DNA of 44,652 nt from a virus. The notes below the pieces were generated by a model. The model was not told the origin of the DNA, did no database searches, and saw nothing but the letters and a program-made list of their open reading frames with translations. The stretch lies in the IMG/VR virus record IMGVR_UViG_3300015373_000010, positions 1 to 44,652 of that record; one strand, 5' to 3'. Positions 41,113 to 44,652 of this stretch are shown here, one piece after another (the stretch's first letter is position 1; each line of letters opens with the position of its first letter). The position numbers and the translations under genes were made by a program.

Positions 41113-41402
41113 GCCATATTCACACTTTCCCCGGCTTTCGTATCTCGTCTCCAGCCATCGCGAGTGTTCAGCCGGTCAACATCGGCCCGGATGGCAAGCT
41201 GCCAGCCTACGCATGGCCGGGTGGCTATCCCCTGTACTACGTGACAGACCAGGGCACCGTGCTTTGTCCGGAGCACGCCAGCGTGGAGCGCGAGTACAAC
41301 GATGAGGTCATCACCGGCGTTGACGTCAATTGGGAAGATGACTCTCTGTACTGCGAGCACGGCGAGCGTATCGAGAGTGCCTATGCGGAGCCGGAGTCAT
41401 GA
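41109..41402 (+). CDS. Small Cys-containing phage protein
   Basis: 97 residues. YPLYYVTDQGTVLCPEHA and VNWEDDSLYCEHGERIESAY form a two-part zinc-knuckle layout that I recognise from small phage proteins of unknown role. It overlaps both neighbours by 4 bases. Confidence 0.75.
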   Translation: MSHIHTFPGFRISSPAIASVQPVNIGPDGKLPAYAWPGGYPLYYVTDQGTVLCPEHASVEREYNDEVITGVDVNWEDDSLYCEHGERIESAYAEPES

Positions 41403-41566
41403 CCCGGCAGTCCGCTAGCGAGTACTGGCGCGAACGTCGCGAACGGGAGGCGCGCCGGCCTCGCCCGGTCGAACGGCCGATCACTGAGCGCTACTGCTTT
41501 TGCCCGAATACACCACTCTGGGCGAATCGTTGCGAGACGTGCGGCAAGGCACCGTACACGGATTGA
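41399..41566 (+). CDS. Small Arg-rich zinc-ribbon protein
   Basis: 55 residues starting MTRQSASEYWRERRERE, with a very basic middle. The C-terminal half, RYCFCPN followed by NRCETCGKAP, gives a CxC/CxxC zinc site. Its stop overlaps the start of leader repeat copy 2. Probably nucleic-acid binding. Confidence 0.7.
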   Translation: MTRQSASEYWRERREREARRPRPVERPITERYCFCPNTPLWANRCETCGKAPYTD

Positions 41567-41604
41567 TATCTACCCGTCACCAGGCGCAAGCCCGGCTGAC
41601 AGGG
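41565..41604 (+). repeat. 40-base leader repeat, copy 2
   Basis: Begins GATATCTA, ends GCTGACAGGG. The hairpin with the GCAA loop is kept, apart from one A-C mismatch. The outer stem changes to ACCC with GGGT (41602-41605), so pairing is maintained with different bases. It runs directly into the hammerhead at 41605. Confidence 0.75.
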
Positions 41605-41669
41605 TGTCGAAACGCGCCAGTAGCGCGTCTGTGAGGATTGACCGCCTCACACTGATGATGACAGGTCAA
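41605..41669 (+). ncRNA. Type II hammerhead ribozyme candidate 1
   Basis: In order: TGTC (stem II, 41605-41608); GAAA; CGCGC/GCGCG (stem III, loop CAGTA); T then cleavage nucleotide C 41629; stem I TGTGAGG/CCTCACA with loop ATTGACCG; CTGATGA (41652-41658); an extra T; GACA completing stem II. Loop TTGACC (41638-41643) pairs with GGTCAA (41664-41669) as a pseudoknot, as described for bacterial type II hammerheads. Predicted cleavage is between 41629 and 41630, 61 bases before the next ATG. The extra T after CTGATGA is a departure from consensus. Confidence 0.82.
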
Positions 41670-41690
41670 AACCATAGTGGAGTAGTCACA

Positions 41691-41903
41691 ATGGCACGTA
41701 AAAACGAGATTCTCGCCTATCGCACGCAAGCTGCAGCTGAGCGCGCTATGCGCCGCGTGATGCGCAAGTACGAACTGCAGCACGGCCGTCCGGTCGCTTG
41801 CAAAGTTGACGTAGTTCCTAGCACGCACTGGGCATACCCGTTCCAGTACCTCATCCGCCTCACCGGCAGCGATGGCAGCATCGCCTATTGGAGCCGCGCG
41901 TGA
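41691..41903 (+). CDS. Small basic protein downstream of hammerhead 1
   Basis: 70 residues; GGAGTAG at 41679 sets the start. A basic helix (QAAAERAMRRVMRKYELQHG) and a beta hairpin (FQYLIRLTGSDGSIAYW). It is the first gene after the predicted ribozyme cut. Function unknown. Confidence 0.7.
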   Translation: MARKNEILAYRTQAAAERAMRRVMRKYELQHGRPVACKVDVVPSTHWAYPFQYLIRLTGSDGSIAYWSRA

Positions 41904-42127
41904 GTAACACGCAATCACCAGCACATGCCGTCGGCGTCGCCATCGCGGCGCTCAGAACGTACGGCGCCACCGCCGACGGGCAGAATCTCTACCAACAGGA
42001 AATTACCGTGCTCAACGCGCTGCGGCTGGTCGCGCGCAGCTACCACCACGCGGACGATCTATCGGAAGTCGTCTGCACTGTGCCGGACTGCCTGGGCTGC
42101 GACACGTACGCCGGAGTCCTGGCATGA
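41900..42127 (+). CDS. Hypothetical small protein, GTG start
   Basis: 75 residues; GTG overlaps the upstream stop (GTGA). Helical (AHAVGVAIAALRTYGATADG, EITVLNALRLVARSYHHADD) with CTVPDCLGC near the end as a possible metal site. Confidence 0.65.
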   Translation: MSNTQSPAHAVGVAIAALRTYGATADGQNLYQQEITVLNALRLVARSYHHADDLSEVVCTVPDCLGCDTYAGVLA

Positions 42128-42327
42128 CCTACATCCCCGGCCGGGCTCGCGTTGGCGAGCCCACACCACAAAGCGACCCGGACCTCTTCTCGGACGCCGA
42201 GATACTCGCGGAGGTCAAGTACCTCATCCGCACCAACAAGCGCTTTGGATCGCATCCGCTGCGCACGATTGCCTACACCCGCTTGCTGCACATCCTTGAG
42301 CAGCGCAAAACCACACACGGAGAGTAG
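42124..42327 (+). CDS. Hypothetical small helical protein
   Basis: 67 residues. FSDAEILAEVKYLIRTNKRF and a second helix, TIAYTRLLHILEQRK, with no clear motif. It overlaps the previous gene (ATGA), and its end runs into the GGAGAGTAGTTCC leader of the next. Confidence 0.65.
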   Translation: MTYIPGRARVGEPTPQSDPDLFSDAEILAEVKYLIRTNKRFGSHPLRTIAYTRLLHILEQRKTTHGE

Positions 42328-42332
42328 TTCCA

Positions 42333-42539
42333 GTGAGTACATTTACCTTCCTCGTAACCGTCGAAACCGACACATACGAGCACGCCATGAGCATCGTTGC
42401 GGCTCGCATCGAATTCGAGGAGCGTTACTGGGTCACACCCGAAGACGAACTCATCGGGCGCGACGACTCACAAGCTGAGGATGTTGAGCTTGAGTACGAC
42501 ATCGGTTGGGACGACGCGCCACCCAGCCGCACCGCGTAA
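42333..42539 (+). CDS. Hypothetical small acidic protein, GTG start
   Basis: 68 residues; the leader GGAGAGTAGTTCCA places the GTG at 42333. A strand-helix-strand start (FTFLVTVETDTYEHAMSIVA) then an acidic end (DVELEYDIGWDDAPP). The stop is one base before hammerhead 2. Confidence 0.65.
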   Translation: MSTFTFLVTVETDTYEHAMSIVAARIEFEERYWVTPEDELIGRDDSQAEDVELEYDIGWDDAPPSRTA

Positions 42540-42540
42540 C

Positions 42541-42604
42541 TGTCGAAACGCGCTACGGCGCGTCACGTCCGGGTTGACCGCCGGCGTCTGAAGATGACAG
42601 GTCA
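42541..42604 (+). ncRNA. Type II hammerhead ribozyme candidate 2
   Basis: TGTC (42541-42544), GAAA, stem III CGCGC/GCGCG (loop TACG), T, cleavage nucleotide C 42564, stem I ACG-(T)-CCGG with CCGGCGT around GTTGACCG, CTGAAGA (42588-42594; position 7 is free in hammerheads), an extra T, then GACA. TGACC in loop I pairs with GGTCA (42600-42604). Stem I differs in nearly every pair from copy 1 yet still pairs. The GGAGAGTAGTTCC leader of the next gene starts 3 bases later. Confidence 0.82.
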
Positions 42605-42619
42605 CTGGAGAGTAGTTCC

Positions 42620-42940
42620 ATGTTCACTGACAATCGCCAGGGTATCGATACCCGCACGCTTCCCGAGGCGCGCTACCGTGCCATCCGCACCCACTACGTG
42701 GGTCCAACCAACACGCGCGGCGGGCGCATCGTGGCCGACGCCGGAGACCGCGCCTCGCGCGTGGTGTTCGAGTACGACCATAGCCTCAATAGCGAGCAGA
42801 ACCACGCATACGCGGCGCTGCTTGTCACGCGCAAAATGGGCTGGACGCCGGAGCCTGATAACCACTTCACACCATTGGTGGGTGGTGGCTATGGGTATGA
42901 GTACTTCTGGGTGTTCAGCACGCCGGCGGTCGCGTCATGA
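42620..42940 (+). CDS. Hypothetical protein downstream of hammerhead 2
   Basis: 106 residues; the leader at 42607 abuts the ATG. Segments LPEARYRAIRTHYVGPTNTR, GGRIVADAGDRASRVVFEYD and NHFTPLVGGGYGYEYFWVFS suggest a small alpha/beta fold. No family recognised. Confidence 0.7.
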   Translation: MFTDNRQGIDTRTLPEARYRAIRTHYVGPTNTRGGRIVADAGDRASRVVFEYDHSLNSEQNHAYAALLVTRKMGWTPEPDNHFTPLVGGGYGYEYFWVFSTPAVAS

Positions 42941-43335
42941 CCGCCGAGTTGAACCCGCTTGACGATCTAAACCCGCATCGCCTCCACCCACCTACCAAGT
43001 GGCTCAGCGAGCAGACCGTGTACGACACGGACGCCGGCGTCTACTACGAGCCGTTCGTCTATGACGGTCGCGTCGGCTATCGCGTCGCCAGCACCGATGG
43101 CCAGCGCCAGACGTACGTCTACTTCAACCCGTCCACCGGCTCCAATGACTTGGATCACAAGCCCAACGTGTTCGTCTACCAGGGCGAAGACAACGATCCG
43201 AACTCCGACGAACCGGAGTGCTTCATCAACATCAATGGCGTGACCGGGCCATGCGGACACTACGACGTGCGCCGCCCACTGCCGGCCGACAACACGTACC
43301 GCTGCAACGCTTGCGGCGCCAGCTTGAACCAATAG
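42937..43335 (+). CDS. Hypothetical protein with C-terminal zinc knuckle
   Basis: 132 residues. A beta-rich middle (AGVYYEPFVYDGRVGYRVAS, RQTYVYFNPSTGSNDLD) and a Cys-rich end (VTGPCGHYDVRRP, YRCNACGASLNQ). The end resembles a zinc ribbon. It overlaps the preceding gene by 4 bases. Confidence 0.7.
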   Translation: MTAELNPLDDLNPHRLHPPTKWLSEQTVYDTDAGVYYEPFVYDGRVGYRVASTDGQRQTYVYFNPSTGSNDLDHKPNVFVYQGEDNDPNSDEPECFININGVTGPCGHYDVRRPLPADNTYRCNACGASLNQ

Positions 43336-43347
43336 GAGAGTAGTTCC

Positions 43348-43707
43348 TTGAAAGACACACGTACCACGGCCGAAAAGCGCGCCGCGCATGCGCACGATGC
43401 CATCGTGCTTTCTACCCGCCTCACGAGCCTCTGCCCGCACGGCAAGCTCTCGAATACCTGCTGCGGCTACCCGGAGTGGCTACAGGTCGTGCACGCCATC
43501 AACAAAACGCACGCCGGCTCGTTTGGCGAGCCGCAAGCCATGTACGACTGGTGGGCCGGCGGCTGGTGTGAAGAGTACCCGGAGTTCCGCATCATCTTGC
43601 GCGACGACGGCACCAACACCACCAACGTGCAAGCCAAGACCGACGAAGCTGCCGTAGCACTGCGCGCGGCCGTGCTGAGCGTCACCGGCCGGGACGTGCT
43701 GCGATGA
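43348..43707 (+). CDS. Hypothetical protein, TTG start
   Basis: 119 residues; the GGAGAGTAGTTCC leader sets the TTG at 43348. CPHGKLSNTCCGYPEW is a Cys/His cluster near residue 33. A helix-strand region follows (WWAGGWCEEYPEFRIILRDD). Function unknown. Confidence 0.7.
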   Translation: MKDTRTTAEKRAAHAHDAIVLSTRLTSLCPHGKLSNTCCGYPEWLQVVHAINKTHAGSFGEPQAMYDWWAGGWCEEYPEFRIILRDDGTNTTNVQAKTDEAAVALRAAVLSVTGRDVLR

Positions 43708-43892
43708 TCGAATACACGCGCATCGATAACGTCCGCATCGGCATCGTTGTCAACGGCCACGAGGTCGGCGAGTACATGTGGTATCCCGAAACCCGCGACT
43801 TCGTGGTGTGCATCGATGACGGGTACACCAGCGAAGTATTCACCAGCGAAACGGACTTGCGCCGCTGGGTAACCAAACGGTTAGGAGAGTAG
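43704..43892 (+). CDS. Small beta-rich hypothetical protein
   Basis: 62 residues: VRIGIVVNGHEVGEYMWYPE, RDFVVCIDDGYTSEVF, then a helix. It overlaps the preceding gene (ATGA). No family recognised. Confidence 0.65.
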   Translation: MIEYTRIDNVRIGIVVNGHEVGEYMWYPETRDFVVCIDDGYTSEVFTSETDLRRWVTKRLGE

Positions 43893-43896
43893 TTCC

Positions 43897-44181
43897 ATGA
43901 AAGGCCGTGAACTCAAGAAGTGGCGGGCTGAGCAGTTCCTCAGCCAGTCCGAACTGGCCATGATCCTGGGCTGCACGCTGCACACCGTCGCCAATTGGGA
44001 GCGCGGTCGCTCGCGCATGCCCGGCTCAGCCGACCTCGCCCTGGAGACCATCTCGCAGCAACGTGCCACGCTCGTGCGCAAGCTGCGCGCGGCCAAGGAA
44101 AACCGCAACCATCAACGGCGCCTGAAGATGATCGAGCAGGGCTTGCTCGATCCGCGCCACTTCGAGCCTGAGCCGGCATGA
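43897..44181 (+). CDS. Xre-family HTH regulator
   Basis: 94 residues; the leader at 43884 abuts the ATG. GRELKKWRAEQFLSQSELAMILGCTLHTVANWERG is a Cro/C1-type HTH. The C-terminal half is a basic helix (RATLVRKLRAAKENRNHQRR). It may control this operon. Confidence 0.85.
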   Translation: MKGRELKKWRAEQFLSQSELAMILGCTLHTVANWERGRSRMPGSADLALETISQQRATLVRKLRAAKENRNHQRRLKMIEQGLLDPRHFEPEPA

Positions 44182-44456
44182 GCCAGGCTGAAGTCATCGC
44201 CTTCGTGGTCATCGTCTTCGGCGGGCTGCTGCTGTTTCAGCGCTGGGTCGATGCGCGCAAGAAGACCGAGACCACGCGCCTGGCACACGACATCGCCGGC
44301 CAAAGCTCAGAGGAGCATCTGCGCGACATGCGCCGCATGCGCGAGAGCGCCGCGTCTGATCGGCGGCATCGCACCCGCAACATGCTGGTCGGGCTCGCGA
44401 TCAATGTCGCCATCGTCGGCGCCATCGTCGTCGTCGTCTCCCAGCACTGGTACTGA
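44178..44456 (+). CDS. Two-span membrane protein, last gene before the right array
   Basis: 92 residues. Two membrane helices (VIAFVVIVFGGLLLF near the start, MLVGLAINVAIVGAIVVVVS near the end) flank a charged helix rich in Arg, Met and His. Its 3' end is followed by two competing hairpins and the right GGCNN array. Function unknown. Confidence 0.7.
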   Translation: MSQAEVIAFVVIVFGGLLLFQRWVDARKKTETTRLAHDIAGQSSEEHLRDMRRMRESAASDRRHRTRNMLVGLAINVAIVGAIVVVVSQHWY

Positions 44457-44464
44457 GCTAGCAT

Positions 44465-44490
44465 GCACACTGAGTGTGCGGGCCACACTC
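44465..44490 (+). terminator. Two mutually exclusive hairpins before the right array
   Basis: GCACAC-TGA-GTGTGC (44465-44479) and GAGTGTG-CGGGC-CACACTC (44472-44490) share the same bases and cannot form together. They lie 8 bases after the last stop of the right operon. Without a T tract they may act as a switch or an RNA-protein site rather than a simple terminator. Confidence 0.45.
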
Positions 44491-44500
44491 GACAGAGCTT

Positions 44501-44652
44501 GGAGTGGCATGGCGCGGACTGGCGCAGCCTAGCGCAGCATGGCTAGGCGGGGCTGGGCAAAGCGGGGCATGGCCAGGTATGGCCGGGCTGGGTTCGGCGG
44601 GGCGTGGCGGGGCTTGGCTGGGCTCAGCTGGGCAAGGCCCGTCGTGCTACGG
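44501..44652 (+). repeat. Right GGCNN pentanucleotide array (GGC on the plus strand)
   Basis: From 44501 the cores GGA/GGC/AGC/GGT start every 5 bases (44506, 44511, 44516 and so on to 44636) and continue as GTC and GCT to the end of the window, about 30 units in one phase. Spacing dinucleotides vary freely and no gene is present. The array is 3' of the rightward operon, so its transcript reads GGCNN. The window ends inside it. Confidence 0.9.

Larger units (their letters stand above)
42319..43897 (+). promoter_or_regulatory. Family of extended ribosome-binding leaders GGAGAGTAGTTCC
   Basis: Identical 13-base leaders stand at 42319, 42607, 43335 and 43884, each running directly or within one base into a start codon (GTG, ATG, TTG, ATG). 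Shorter GGAGTAG forms precede the genes at 40795, 41691, 7575 and 8993. Conservation goes well past the Shine-Dalgarno core and includes TAGTTCC. GGA and TCC can pair, so the site may be self-masking or bind a protein. Confidence 0.75.

Noticed and set aside
1-44652. Direct terminal repeats marking a circular or terminally redundant contig
   Set aside because: The first and last bases show related array grammar in inverted orientation but no exact direct overlap that I can see.

Overview
This 44.65 kb window looks like an almost complete temperate double-stranded DNA phage genome, or a circular one cut open. It has high GC and tightly packed genes with many ATGA, GTGA and TGATG start/stop overlaps. 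It carries large and small terminase subunits, a portal, scaffold and HK97-type capsid protein, long fibre genes and a tyrosine integrase. I see no tape measure, tail tube or sheath. A 1798-residue virion protein with transglycosylase-like and C39-like regions suggests a podovirus-like particle with ejection proteins (inference). High GC and an Rpf-like transglycosylase hint at an actinobacterial or other high-GC Gram-positive-type host; this is not certain.

Layout. (1) 1-1661: a two-gene leftward cassette (winged-helix/coiled-coil protein and a Cas7/RAMP-like protein) bracketed by degenerate GGCNN pentanucleotide arrays in inverted orientation. (2) 1748-6784: leftward early operon with a RecA/RepA-like ATPase, RecT, an SSB-like protein, zinc-knuckle and HTH proteins and an Rpf-like transglycosylase. 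(3) 6785-7044: divergent control region with inverted repeats, a perfect DnaA box and a candidate promoter. (4) 7045-12320: rightward HTH gene, integrase, ParB/DGQHR-type protein, Xre regulator, small membrane proteins and HNH endonuclease. (5) 12323-38786: one long leftward late operon. Read in its own direction it runs terminase, fibre-like protein, portal, virion proteins, scaffold, capsid, adaptor, fibres, then a lysis-like group. (6) 38826-40066: ribbon-helix-helix repressor with four operator repeats, a hairpin-rich spacer, then the small terminase. (7) 40067-40794: non-coding control region. (8) 40795-44456: rightward operon of thirteen small genes, punctuated by RNA elements, ending in another GGCNN array at the right edge.

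Two RNA/DNA systems stand out. First, the GGCNN arrays (10-209, 1427-1661, 44501-44652) are non-coding apart from a few codons at 194-209. They hold a strict 5-base period with variable dinucleotides, and each lies just 3' of the last gene of a transcription unit. They flank a protein that carries the exact RAMP glycine-loop pattern GxGxxxxxGxG. Second, the right operon holds three RNA elements matching the type II hammerhead ribozyme layout (GAAA, stem III, NUH, stem I, CUGANGA, stem II). Each has a loop-I/3'-tail pseudoknot, and the pseudoknot covaries between copies (TTGACC/GGTCAA versus TTGGTC/GACCAA). An extended ribosome-binding leader, GGAGAGTAGTTCC, recurs in the right operon and, one base shorter, in front of the RAMP-like gene, linking the two ends of the window.
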